Positions 47,274-61,036 of a DNA stretch of 64,000 nt are shown here, piece after piece. The position numbers and the translations under genes were made by a program. The stretch comes from Eupeodes corollae (lineage: Eukaryota > Arthropoda > Insecta > Diptera > Syrphidae): assembly GCF_945859685.1 (NCBI RefSeq), contig NC_079149.1, forward strand, positions 121,493,575 to 121,557,574, read 5' to 3'. Under the pieces are notes generated by a model. It saw only the letters and a program-made list of their open reading frames with translations, did not search any database and had not been told where the DNA came from. Each line of letters starts with the position of its first letter. The stretch's first letter is position 1.

Positions 47274-50200
47274 TAATAACCTTGATTTTAAAACTAATTG
47301 AATGTTTCTGAGAAAATTATCTTATTTTGACCAAAAACTTTTTTTTTTGATGTTCTTTCTGCGTCTTTCGATATTATTATCTTTTAAATAAAATGTATTC
47401 CAAGTCAATATCGTAGAAGGTTTTAAGATTTTGCTGACGTACGAACGTAGAACATACATCTGCTTAATTAAGGTTAAACAGACCTTAAAATGCCGAGAAG
47501 CGTAAACATTTTCTTAAAAATGATTTTATTTGCAATTTAGAGATGTCAAACCTTTTTTTTTGCACCATACCAAAAATACACTTTCAGCCTGAGCAGATTT
47601 CTAGCTATACAGTCTGTAGATCTTTTGAAATAATTCAGATTAAGCTACTTTCTAAACCTGATGCTTGGAGTAAATCAATAATGATTTATACTTTTTTGGA
47701 TATACAGCTAATAAAAAAAGCTTTATCAAAAGTTCGTCACATCAAATGTTTTAAAATATGTTAAAAAAAATATAAAAACAATTTTTACTGTTTAATTCAA
47801 AGCTTGAATTTGAGTTCTAAGGATATATGGAATTCAGGACAACTTTATTCTCTAAAAAAGTAGTGCTTTCTTTGTGGGACATCAGAAAACAAACCTAATT
47901 TTACCGAACAGTATGTTCTATAAGGTCATTTATTTAAATGCATCAAATTCAACCATAGTCTTATACCCTCACTCATAATATATATGTATTCAAATTTCAT
48001 TCCAAATGATTCCATCATCATTCTTGCATCACAAATGCAATCAAAAAGTAATCGATGTGTTATATGTTGGTACGTTGGTTGTACCAGAACCGATGTTCAA
48101 TTTGAATGCATTTCAATTCATTGAACTTAATTTCTTCTTCTTCAAAACAAAAAAAAATAAGCAATCCCTCCTTTTTGTTTATAGATATTTGTCTGAATTT
48201 GAAAGATATGTATCCTAGCAAAAGGGTTAGCTCTTTTGAGTTGCACTTTGAATTGTCTCTATCAGGATGTTCGACACGAGATGATATCTTTTATATTTTT
48301 GAGCACTGAATTGCATGCACAAGAAGTGTATCCAAACACCCACACGTTCTTAACATTTATATATACAAATATTCAGCATCATGCAGGCAGACATCTTATG
48401 TATATTTTATTCTTCAAAAACAACAACAACAAAAATAAAACAACAACAAAACAATAAAATAAAAGAACCAAAACCAGGGTGTTGAAAGTTCCTTTCATTG
48501 CTTAAGTGCTTTCGCCTTTCCATTTTCTCTTGCTCTCTCTCTCTGGTCTTATTTTTCGTTTGTTCAAACTATTTTTCCAATACGGAAGCTCACATAAAAA
48601 TTCAAAAAAAGAATAATCTTTGCAAGTGAATCCTTTCTTCAAGATTGTTTCCTTTCAATTGTTATCCACGTATTTTTTTACCATTCTTCGATTCTTTATT
48701 TTTCTTCTTCTGTTTTCTGTCGAATTTTTGCAAAAATTCTACCAAAGCCTTTTCTCACACTTGACAAGGCATTGAAATATCCTTATAAGTGCAGGGTAGG
48801 TATATCTTTGCATTTATCCAAGACCATTGTGCAATAAGAACACATACCACACTGGCAATGCACTTTGGCATAGCCATGCACTTGCACAAGCACATATCAG
48901 ACAAACAAAAGGATGTGTTTTTTTTGGTGTTCGTCCTTTCTTTTTCTATAAAGACACAAAAGCAACACTATGAAATTTTCTGGAAAATTGCAATTTCCTT
49001 TTTTGTGTATTCTTTTTTATCTATTTAGTATTTTGTCATCGACTGTATAGGTAGGGGCACAGCACATCGTATATATATGTGAAATACCGCCGTCTGGTGT
49101 TTCAAAAGAGTTTAGGTATATTATATCCTTTTTTCGTCCTCAAAAACCACATCATCGTCGTCGTTGTTGTTGTTGTCGGTGTGGTTGGTTGGTCCTCGTC
49201 GTCCCCGATCAATTTCTTTAATTAAATCCGTCAATTTTCAAAATTCATTCGTGCATAGTCCTTTGGGAAAATTTTAAAGAAAATCGAAAATAAATACAGA
49301 AGTCCTGATGATGATGATGGGGTGTATGTGTACGTTTTTTTTGTATTCATCACACATGGTTTAGCAAGAGTTCTAGACAAGAATCGACTCCTTGAGCTGC
49401 TTCAGCATCGATATATGTATGTAATGTGTTTTTTTTTTTATAAAAAAAAATACTGATCGATATATGAGGAGTGTTTGAAATTGCAATTTTATAATTGAAA
49501 TATTTTCAAGGCTTTGCCCCAGAGCAACCTCCTCTGATGCCTTTTTACTCTTCGTGTTATCGTCAGTGACGTTGATATCGACAACACCCGTCATCATACC
49601 TGTTCTGGATTTTTATTGGTGGCGACGACGGTGGCGGCAGCAGAGCCGGCAACTACGACGGACAGGATGCTCATTGTTTTTGAATTTGTTTCGAGTTGGT
49701 ACTTTTTTTCTTGCTTTTTTTATATATCAAAGGATCAAGGTACCTTATAAAGCAATACTTTACTTCAAAGACATGTCGTTCAAAAAGATTGCGAATTGAT
49801 GATTAATTGCAATTTGAACGTTATACCTATCCACCTTACCTAACCTCCATATAACATAGGTTTCATGTTCAATATCCTTCCAAAGGATGCAATATGTACT
49901 TTGTAATAGTGTAAGAAAGAAATAGTAGAGAAATATAAAAACAAAAATGGAAACATGGTCGAAGAAAAATCCAAATGCCAGTTGGAAAATTGATGACGAC
50001 CTCAGGTTTTTCATTTATTTTCTCAACACTCTTGAGGATCTATGCAGGATAAAGGGACTACATAGTGTTTTTTCTTCCTTCATGGGAGTGTTATACCTAT
50101 TTTTTGTTCTCTCTTTTTCTATATTTTAAATATAAGTTTGTTTAGATATGAAGTTTTGTGTATATGTGCTTCTACCTTATTTAAAAAAGAATGCTAGAAT

Positions 50201-51319
50201 CCTAGAACACCATAGAATAGAGGAATGTATTGTTATTGTCAGCATTATCCTTTCCTCGCGAATATACTCAATGTATTTTTCCAAGTTTTTTTTTCAAAAC
50301 TATTTTTTGTTTTGTTGCAAGCTCGAATATTTTCTTTCTTTCTGGATGTTGATGGTGAAAGAACGAAAGCACTTTGAACAATTAAAAATATTCGAAACAG
50401 TTGTGCTGTCAGTGTATACATGTATGTATACTTTCTACCTAGATACCGTACGAATGTTGAGTATATCGAAAATAGAAATTAAAAAGAAAAACATGGTCTT
50501 AGCATATTGTGATGGTGGGTATCGATAAATTCAACCAGGCTATGCTTGGCGGGCGTCAGAGCAATATTAATTCCGCAAAGGATCTATTTTGAGAAAATGT
50601 ACCGCATGAGAATATCCTTTCTTTACGTATCTATCAATTTTATATATTTCCTTAATGGATATGGAGAAAATTCTATTTTCACTTTCTTTTTGCTTTTTTC
50701 CTAAAATTTGTTTTGTTATTTCGAAAATTGCTTTAGATCTTAGCTCAGTATCTGAAGTTGAGTTGTGAATTTAAATTCAAATTTTAATACAATTTGTGAA
50801 ATTTGAATGAATAAAAAGGATACAAGTAAAGCTATACTCATATATATTTTGTATTGTACTAAAATCATATTAAAATGTTTTTGAAAATTAAATTGAATTG
50901 ACAATGGTCAGTTTTCTATTTAATCAATTAATTTCCTTTTGTTCTTTTTACTTTCCACATAAAGGAAATAAGAGATGTTTTAACAAATATGACTTTTTTT
51001 CAAAAAGTAATCTTCTGGCATTATAATTTGCAACAACATTACATCGAACGTAGCTTAATCTAGAGTTTCAATTTTCTATGAAGTTAAAAAAAAAATGTAG
51101 CTTAATAACACGGCAAATGTTATTCTCCAAGTAGACAATGGTACTTATTGATCTAAAAGGTCAATTTATTTTCAAAATAATTTTTTTTTTCAAATTGAAA
51201 TGCCAAAAAGGAACTAAAAATAAATCATTTGAAAGCTGAAAAAATGGCCCCTAGTTGAAATAGTGTTGATAACTTGAAGTTCTATACCTTAAATAGCTGT
51301 TATATTGCAAGTATTGGTA
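47274..51319. other. No confirmed gene; simple repeats and one weak exon candidate
   Basis: A+T-rich DNA with more ordered patches at 48000-50200. Simple repeats include ACAACAACAAC near 48420-48450 and GTCGTCGTTGTTGTTGTTGT near 49157-49177. The 126-codon frame at 50148-50528 (plus) resembles no family. A 25-codon exon candidate on the minus strand at 49600-49674 is listed separately. Confidence 0.4.
49600..49674 (-). CDS. Weak candidate: short first coding exon
   Basis: On the minus strand an ATG at 49674 with a favourable upstream context (CAAAAACAATG) opens 25 codons. They read MSILSVVVAGSAAATVVATN then KNPEQ, and run directly into CAG|GTATGATG, an acceptable 5' splice site in phase 0. 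The stretch is G+C-rich with C-ending codons, which stands out against A+T-rich flanks, and the encoded peptide is Ala/Val-rich, a little like a signal segment. Against it: the sequence is close to a GTC/GCC simple repeat, and no downstream partner exon was found. I do not recognise a product. Confidence 0.15.
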
Positions 51320-51620
51320 GTACCCGTGGCAAGTAAGTGCATTGGACTGTCATGCCAGAGGTCTTGAGTTCGATCTTTGCCTATGCCATCTAGAGTTTTT
51401 TTTCACGGGTACTGCCTCTTGAGAGAAATTGATAAATTCTCCAAGAGTAATAATTCTTCTCATGAAAAATGCTTTCTCAAATTGGCCGTTCGGATTCGGC
51501 TTAAAACTGTAGGTCCCCTTCATCCCTGACAACAATATTCACACATAGGAATGGTTGAGAGTTGTAAGTCACTAGCCCCTAGTTCTGATCGGACTGTTGC
51601 GCCACCCAATTTATTTATTT
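51320..51620 (+). mobile_element. tRNA-derived SINE, copy 2
   Basis: Collinear with the copy at 45677 along its whole length, from GTACCCGTGGC to CACCCAATTTATTTATTT. The A box is damaged by a small deletion (GGCAAGTAAGTGCATTGG) and the B box is degenerate (GAGTTCGATCT), so it is probably transcriptionally dead. Relative to copy 1 it keeps an extra phrase (GAATGGTTGAGAGTTGTAAG) that copy 1 lacks. I found no clear flanking duplication. Confidence 0.9.
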
Positions 51621-54600
51621 TTATTTTGTAGTTAAAAGCTAAATTATTTCATTCAGACCAGCAAAAACCTAAGATTTATTTAAAGCTCCGTAATTAAATC
51701 TTGCTTATTCGAAAATACGACTGATGCAACTTGAGCTATTATTAATGATTTTGTTATTTTTATCGCCGTTCCTTTGAGATATTAATGTATAATGTCAACA
51801 AGAATGGTACCACGTTCCAGAAAAATAATGAAATTGTGTCAATTTCACAAAAAAAAGATTCCTAACCGTGTTAGTTCTCAAAAAATGTTACCACAATTGG
51901 TCACCGAGATATAGAAATTTAGAATCTTAATTCTAAGCACTAGAAAAAATGGTCTATTTCAATGCCCCACATTCAATTAAAGGTCTTAAGGATGAATTTC
52001 GTGAAGTTATCAAAACATTAAGCCGCAGATATGGGAATTGGCCATGGAAAAGGATGTTTTTTTGACCATTTTTGTGAGTATATATATATTTGGTGTTTTT
52101 CTGATAAAAATGGCATAATTTTACTTTAAGAATGAAAAAAACATCCGTTGATTTTGTTTAAAAATACTACTTATGTCAAAAATATCAAAATGATACTTCT
52201 TAATTTAAAACACTGAAAATCACAAGAGTCTTCATTTGATTCATGTATTTTTCTTTTAATGTGAAAGAAAAATCTTTTAAAATATAAGTTTTTATTTGAT
52301 TTTTTCAATAAGTAAACCCTATTTTAAATACATAATTACTTTGCCTATTTCCTTGTTTCTTTTATATCCCACTGGTTCTCTTATATGTGCTTTATGACTA
52401 AACTTGCTTAATTACGATCTTAGTATACATACATACATTGTAAACTTACTCTAAATAAAATACATTATTGTTCTTTGAAACAAGTGAAAGAAGTCAGACG
52501 TGGTTTCTTATATTGCAACAAAATCTTTTCTTTGTTTCTAAAGGTCCTAGTTGCAAATAACTTTTAGCATCCTTTTCGCTGTACTTGATATACACCCACT
52601 CCACTCACAGAAACAAACAAATATATTTACATTGATGTCCTTACATAAGTAGCATAAAATAATAAAACGAAAAATAAACTTACATAAACCATGAACCTCA
52701 GTTTGTGTAAAATATATTTTTAGTAAACATTTTACTATTATTGGCAATGCATGCATATTTTTGCAAAATTTCGCCTGAAACTATACTACTTTATCTTTGT
52801 CTATCCACATTCTTTATTCTGAAGGACTATTTGTGTCTTTTCCTTAAAAAAAATGAAATAAAAAAAAACAGACTATAAATGCACCAATATTCCCTAGACA
52901 TACAAAGTTGTTTCCTTGGGATGTTCTATGCATTCTGCAATGCATATAATATGCAATGCATGTATGATGGCCCGCAGCATTAAACAAATCATAAACGAAC
53001 ATAAAAAATAAGTTTTGCATACTATGGCAATTTTTCATGACAACTATACATCAACATAAAGTAGTATCCTTACAGACACAAACCATATATGAAGCTTGGT
53101 TTACATAGACACTTTTACAGGGTGGTTTAAAAGTGGCTACCTTATTTAAAGATATAATTTGAATATAATATTTTTTTAAGAATCAGAATCAAATATGATT
53201 AATTGAGATTTTTTAAACTAAGGACGGAGTACGATTTCCTTTAAATAAGCACTAGCTCTATGCTCATCAAAAACACATGCTCCTGCTAGAATGTTTTCCA
53301 TAGGTTATCTGGCCTAAGAACCCTTCAAATACTCTACCACAAAAAATTCGGGTGCAGTCAAAGCTAGAGAAGGCAGAGGCAGATTTTTTGTAAATTATTC
53401 TGTTTGGTCTTCTTTCTAGTGCCTGTTATTCATTTTATCCTTAAAAAAATAAAAAAGAGTAAAATTAAAAACTAAAGAGTTATGTTTTTTTTCAAATGAG
53501 GAATAAACTTTTTTCCCACACTGTAGTACCGACCAAGCTAATTTTATTTATATGGTCTTTTTCAAGAAAATAGAAGAAAAAACATGACATCAAAGAAAAG
53601 TTGAATAAATATTGCACTTGAGGCGTCTTATTCTACATCGTATCCACATAACGTAGACGTACCCGCACATAATCTCAAACATCCAATCCACAGACTAATA
53701 ATATTATTTATATTTTTTTTCATGCCAAAGGAGTTTTTTGGTGGTGTGTTGCCAAAGGACTATAAGACAGAGTGTTGCACTGCCACAGCACAGAACACAC
53801 ATGAAAACTTCTTTACATAAAAATAAATTCTTCATAGAAAAATATTTACGTATTTTCTACGACCATCATCATCATCATCGACAAAAAAGAAAAAAGGAAT
53901 CAACAGAAATTGCTTCGGTTTTTCTTTTTAATGTATGTTCGAGAAAATGTTTTCAAAATGAAACTTTTTCGATTACATGATGTTATAAATTGGAGTATTA
54001 ACCATAAATTCAGAACCGACTTCTATAACGGTTTAATATACATACATGTACATGCAATAGGTATAGGTACTTACGCCCGCTATTTCAATCTTATGTAAGT
54101 ATGTAATCGTATACCAAAACCTATAAGGTACCTACTTATCTAGTTTATTTGAAAAGTTCGGCTCCGGTCTTATATCCATAGGTACCTATTGCAGCTCACA
54201 GTCAGCTCAGCTCGTTTACCTTGCCATGTATGTGATGTCTTAAAACAACCGAACTAATAAACAACTTCAAATTGGCATGTTAAGTCCCGCTATAAATGGA
54301 TATTCTCGTCCTTTTTTTGTGTGTATATTCCTTCTTGTGCTTTTCTGACTTTTCCATCAACAACATTGCTCAACTCTAATGGAGTATATGATCCGGCTGT
54401 GTTGCCAACATCAAGCCAGACGAACAGGACGAAATGTATAAAGTACCTTACCTCTATACCTAAATCAGTAATAGCAGTAGGTAAGAGGTATTGGAGAGGT
54501 GTACTTACATAAAATTTATTTATAGGTATATGTATGTTTTTTAGGTACGTCAGTTCTTTTAGACTAAACTTGCGCTAGCTAAAGGCATCAGGGAGAGGAT

Positions 54601-57600
54601 TATAATATTTTTGCCGTGTTTATAACAACTTTTCATGATTTTGTCAGTGTGTACGAGTGGTGTTTCTATTTATGAACAACTATGTAGGTACCTATGTATA
54701 TAGAAAGTTGTACCTCTATATATCATGTCCTTTAAAGAAGGTCACCGTACAGAGTTAGGATATATGTGAAATAAGTGTAGGTACTCGTTCGTAGTAATTT
54801 ATTACCCTAATAAAATTTGTTCTCTTTTCTCTTTCTCTCTCTCACAATCTTTCACTTGCTCTTTCACTAACTGTTCGTGAAGCAATTTTCTGCTCTGAAA
54901 GATTTCACATTAATTTAGTCTTGCCGACAACAAACGACGACGACGAGAACACCCCAAGAACCCATCCTTCTGGTTGGACAAAAAATTTCAAGTAGTCCTT
55001 AGCCCCTGTATCCCATCATCATCAGAAAAATCAAGATGGAGATGCAGAGAATTGAATTTCTTTTTTGTTCTAAGTTTGTTGGTCTCGTGGCATATGCGGG
55101 TTTGAAGATTCATAGAGCTAGCTGATTTTGAAGCTTACGCTATAAATATAATATGTATGGGTACATGTTGTGTACAGTACAGTAAACCTACCCTCAGATG
55201 AAAAGAACAAAACAAAATTAAATATTAAACTTAGTCTTTTTTTCTTATTTATTTTTAGTAAAAAAATGTTATTTCATTAAGGATTATGTTCGTCCTTTTT
55301 TTATGAAAGCATAAGTAATTTAAATCTTTCGTAAGTCGGATTTTTTAGAGAAACAACCTATGATGAGTCTTAATGGAGATGAAAGTTAAATAAATTAATT
55401 TATTAACTTTTAATGGCTTTATATGTATTTTGAGAGTCTGGTGTCTGGGGTTCTTTTTTTTATGACCTCGGGCTTAATGAGTAGTTAGGAATAGCAAGTT
55501 TTAAGAGCTCTTGGGTCTTTTTTTAATAAAAAAGGTTTTAGAATTTTGTAGCATAATTTGACAACAATTCTTCCAAGACCTAGACTTGGGCAGGGTTATG
55601 ATTTAAACATAACCCATCACAATAAGAAAAAGTAGTTAGCTGCTGTCTTAGAATGCTCTAACTTTTGTAGTAAAATGTTAATAACACTAAAAACATGCCA
55701 ATTTGACAACTGGTTTTAGAACAAGTAGACAAAAGTTTTCTATTTAATTCTAAGCAGCTTATTTTTTCCCTAAGAAAGAAAAATTTAACAGTTGTCCTTG
55801 TAAATAATAAATCAAATGTTTAACTATCCTTGGAAATACCCGTTTTTATAGTTCACAGTGGAAAACAATTTTCAACCAGATGCGTCTTAAACAACAAGCT
55901 TCTACAAAATCTTTCACTATATTCTGATCTAAAATAATTTCAAAACTTTTGAAAGAAAAAAGTATGTACTTTTGAAGAAAGATTTGATCCCAAATAAAGA
56001 ATTGAACAGTTGAATACAACAAAAACATTATTGCTAATTCGAAAAATTAACTGAGTCCCAAAATGTTAAGCAGAAAATTTGTTCGAGATAAATTGAGATT
56101 GTCTTCATAAGGATTGTGCCAAAATAAACGTCAAATTTTAATTTGTAGACGATTGTTGCTTGTCGACAAGTATAAATACAAAATTGACTGCTTTAAAATT
56201 CAAAGCCAAAGCTTGCATCTTGTCGACAGCAATTTACCCTGAAAACAAAATCGTAACAAAAAATAACTTTTTGAAATTAGATACTAGAAATTATGTTCTG
56301 CTTAATTTCAATGCGAAATCACATGTGGAAAAAGTTTACTTCAAATGTCAATTTGTCTTCAAAAATATTTGTAAAATTTCAGTATAGGGTAGGTTTAAAA
56401 GTTATATGTACGAGAAATACTTAGAAAAAATTAAAAAAAATAGTTTGAATCAAGAGGTTCTAGTTACATATGTTTTTCATTATTTACTTTTCGAATAACT
56501 CTCATCCCTATCTGACAAAATTAGATCAATACTTTTAGCATTTCCCACAAGGTTCCAAATGTTGTCTTACACAATTTCTAATTATCAAATGAAATTTTAC
56601 GAATTCTAAAGTGTGATTTTTATCACACTATTTAACTCTAGATCTGCCATTATTATACTCTACAAAACTTACAGCAATTTGAAATATGCAAATTATTTTA
56701 AAACAACCTTTTGAGGATTCCAGTATTTTTCGTTCATAAGAAGAAAATCAACCACAAAATACTAATTAGAATTCTTGTACGCAATTGATTAAGATTATTT
56801 TAAACACTTCGTTGGTAAATGTTTCTACAAGGAATTTATTTATGTAATTATTTTTTTCCAGAAAGAAAACCAATACTTCAAGGAATACGGTAGATCAAAC
56901 GAAGTGAATTTCAAAGAAATATTCGAGATTTTTGAAGATTTTCTAAAGACTGATCATTACATAATAATTTAAAAATATATAATTCTTCTAGGAAATTCTT
57001 GATTATTCCTTCCTCCTAAAGACATGTTATGTTGTTTTAAATAATATTACATAAGTTCATCAATTTCATGGAATTAAAATTTTGAATACTTCATCTAAAT
57101 TATCCGTAGATTGTTATCACAAACCAATTTCTGAGAAATCGTCCTTTTTTTTAATTCTTCTTTATTTCATTATTTCAAATACTTAAACATATCCCTACGT
57201 AACCAGCTTTAAACACATAAGTGTGTACATGTTTTGGGTTTTGAATTTCTCAAGAAATTTAATTCACTTAAAAAGGCGAGTGACTATGTATGATGATTAT
57301 TTGTTGTGTTGAAAAAGTAAATTCAAAAACATGCAAGAAACTACATAGTCTTGGAAGTCTCTTTTATGAAAAAAAAGGACATGTATTTTTGCCGTAAGAA
57401 AAACAAAGGAAAAATAAAACTGACTTTCTCCTTTTTTTTGTTAAAGGACGAACAAATTGCTTGAGCAATTATACCATGACACACGACAAAATGTGCTGCT
57501 GTTGTAATTTATTTTACTATATAATAATTTTTTTGTTTGCGTTTTTTTCTTCTGCTTTTATTTTTGTCCTTTTGTAATCAAATGTAGTAAAGGATTGTGA

Positions 57601-60600
57601 CTACAGTCCTCTCTGGACCTTGGAATTAATTAAGATTTTTCTTTTGTATTTCACATGATTGTTTTTTTTTTCTTGTTCCCTTTTTCTCTAGTAACATATT
57701 TCATACAAATAATCGTGTGATTCTTTAGACACGTGAGTAATCTTTGTATGAGTCATAATTTATCAAAGTGTTCATGTTCCAGCAGCAAAAATAGAAAGAA
57801 AAAGAAAAAAGAAAAAGAAAACGCCTACAAAGGACATTCGGAATAATTCTAATTATACGAGTATGGTTGTGTCTACGTATAAACCCTTTGAGTCATTAAA
57901 GCTTTTTGTGGAATATATATGGAGAAAAAATATCATGAGAGATTAGAATCAGCATTGAAGTAGAAAAATTAATCAGCGAGATATCGGATTGTACGGTTCA
58001 AGGAAAAAATTATTATACATGGCTTTGGTTTCTATTTCGACTTTCTTGATAATTGTGAAATTATAGCCTCTAGGGGGTTTTTAACCTACACTTATAATAT
58101 TTTGCTCATAGAAACGATAAAAAAGCGAAGAATATCAAATCAGTCTCAAAATGACTTTTGTACAGTAGAATATTGGTAACCCCCTATATATTTTTATAGG
58201 ACGTATATTTGAGCTGTGAGAGTGTAATTTTTAGATTTGCCGACACTAATTACACAAATTGACGTAAATTCAAATCTTGCACTAAAGAAGACGCCTCTCT
58301 TCTTTCTGCCTCTATTTTATTTTTACAATTCTGACAAGATTCATACCAAGATTTCATTTTTTAACAACATTCGTGATTTCCGGATACTTTAAACTGTTCG
58401 GATGATCCAAGTAATGTGGGATTGTACTAATTTCATCTAACTATCCGAACTAGTTTCATCTAACGTTCCAAACTATACGGTGCAAATTGAAGTCTCATTA
58501 TTTGTTTTTTCTAACAATGAAAATGAAGCTAAGCCAGAGTCTCTGATTATTCGGATTATTCCGGTTTGTATAACTGGATATTTAAAAAAGATCATTACTT
58601 TTAAATACCAAAGTTGTCATAGTATCAATGCTATATTCAACTGATTGGTGAAATCCGTCATTGTTCGGATGGTCCAGATCACATTTATCTCATTCAGATA
58701 AATCCGGATAACGTAAAATTTCAAAGATTCACATATTTAAAGCACTTTCAATGACTAGATCTTTGAACTTTACAGTCAATATTTTATGAATATTCAACCT
58801 ACCTTACAAAACAGAACAATGATTCTTTTTGAGCAAGGTCCTCACCATTTAAACCTTACAAAACATTTTTGTATGGATATGAAGGATAACCAACACAATA
58901 TGTTCCTTTTGATTTAACTGCAATATTTTTTCTTTCTATTTTTCACTCTAATGTCTAATGGCTCTGCGCGGTTATTCCGATCGATATGAAGCATTATTTA
59001 AACAATGAAATGTGAATTTTACCACACAGACCAAAGCAAGCGCACCCATCGTCATCACTGCCACTATCGCTATCCTAATTATAGTTGCAGCTTCCTTCCT
59101 TCCTTGTTCCATTTCAATAGATTTTATAGAAGAGTTCTATGATTATGTGCAGTTGGATAGATAGGTGTATGTTTGTATATGACACCATTTTCATATATAG
59201 CTCGACCATAAAATGCTATACCAACATTTATAAATATAGATGGAAGACTTTAAATAGTAGTACCTTATAGAAGGTATAATGCATATAGCTGAGTGATTGC
59301 ATTGGATGATGGCAGCAGGTTGACTTCCATGCATAGTACCAGTACCTACCTATATATAGTCGTCCATTACTGATGCTTCCAAAACTGCAATCTATGAACT
59401 GCATAATGCGCACGTCATAAAGCTGCTTATACATTTGTGTCCCCATTCTAACCCCATCTCTCCATTTATCCTTCACATACTAGCCCTAGTTTTCTGCTGT
59501 AATATAAATGCAGTGTCGACTTTTGATGATGAGATGAGAAAATGGAAATTGGGGTAAAGGGGGATAACTATACTTCTACTACTACTACTGCTACTATAGT
59601 CAGGACAATTGCATTCCCTGGTGAGGATTTCTCAAATAATTAACTTGATCCAATGCGGCAGGTGGAATGCTTTATCCTTAGGTTTTCCACTTGTGATGTG
59701 TGCTATAGAGAGGTACCCATATTACATACCTACATTATGAAGTGTGTATGCATTGCATAGGGGAGAGTAGTATCCTGACACACAAAACGAACCCATGGCC
59801 GGATGGACACTGTCAGAGTGATGCAAACGGAAATGGAAAATCAAATAATCTCGACCGAGATTAATTTCCCAGAGGCTGTTTGTGTATTGTGTGTGATGCG
59901 AATTGCTGTGCTGTTATGCTGATGTGTTCGTGTGCGTGCCTCTGCCTGTTTACTGTTAGCATGAAAAATTGACTCACTATTATGTCCTTGTATCTACATA
60001 CATATATCTACGGATATAGATATACATAGATATGAGAATGCAGGTTAGTTTATGGTATAGTTGATATGTCAGAATATTCTTTGTCCATATTGTGCGGTAT
60101 AGTATCGTATACTTTTGGAATTCGATTTGTGGTCGAATTGAAATTAAATTTTCCCAACAAAAACCTTATTCGACTATACCAACCATACTCTACTCATCAT
60201 CCAGAAAAAACAATGGAGGTAACTCAATAAATTAAAAAATAAAAAACTAGAAGCTCCAAATGAAGCAGTCGGATATATTGAACATCGTGTTGTAGGTATG
60301 TTAAGAGACCAATTTCATACAAGAAGGAAAAATATTGGCTCTCAGAATATTTTTCATCAACTACAGTTTTTCTTGAAATAATGAAATAATTTGATTAAAC
60401 TGAATATGAAAGCACATTTGAATTCCATCACAGAACAAGTAGATTTGATGAGGATAAGGATCAAAAGGATCTATTCAAATTTTTAAGAACTGTAAACAAG
60501 AACATTTTCAAAAAGGAATTTCAACAACAGCACACAAACTAATTAAAGGAATAAGAGGCTTTGAAGACTCAATTGATTTTTCTGTGAATTAATTTTAGAA

Positions 60601-61036
60601 TAATTGCCAGTATAGTGATCATTTGTGCCTTTTAAATTTGTTTTTTAAAGTGGGTTGTATTTTTTCTTTAATTTTCATGAGATCAGAGAAAAATATATTT
60701 TTCTAAAAGAGCAATCCGTAGATTTTATAGTTATCAATTTTATTTTTTACCGTAACTTTTGTATCTAAGAAGTTCTATAAATTAAAAAAGTTTATTTTAT
60801 ATCATTGTTGTTCTTAGAAAAAAATTGTACTTAGTAATTTTGTACGTCCTGAAATTATAATATTTTTAAATAAACTTGAAATTTTGTTTGATATATTTTT
60901 CTTAATATTTTTAATAAATGACTAAACAATCATAAAATCATTAAACTAAACTACTCAAGTTTTTCAAAAATATTTTTAAAATTTGATTAATTTTTAAGAT
61001 ATTTTATTATATTTTACTTACTTACTTAGGGTTTCG
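51621..61036. other. Long gene-poor stretch
   Basis: No convincing exon or RNA gene. More ordered patches at 52400-55100 and 57200-60100 hold TACATACATA/GTACCTAC-type simple sequence and CATCATCATCATC (about 53864-53879). 51720-52090 and 53110-53400 have the composition of old transposon debris, but no family can be named. Possible pogo-like debris at 58163-58720 is listed separately. Confidence 0.45.
58163..58720. repeat. Possible pogo-like transposon debris
   Basis: A TA followed by CAGTAGAATATTGGTAACC at 58163 resembles the start of pogo/Tigger-type terminal repeats. Downstream, five TCCG/CGGA phrases cluster: GTTCGGATGATCCAAG (58395), CTATCCGAAC (58441), TTCGGATTATTCCGG (58550), GTTCGGATGGTCCAG (58663) and AAATCCGGATAACG (58700). 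Repeated phrases of this kind are common in subterminal parts of such elements. No right end and no transposase were found. Confidence 0.3.
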
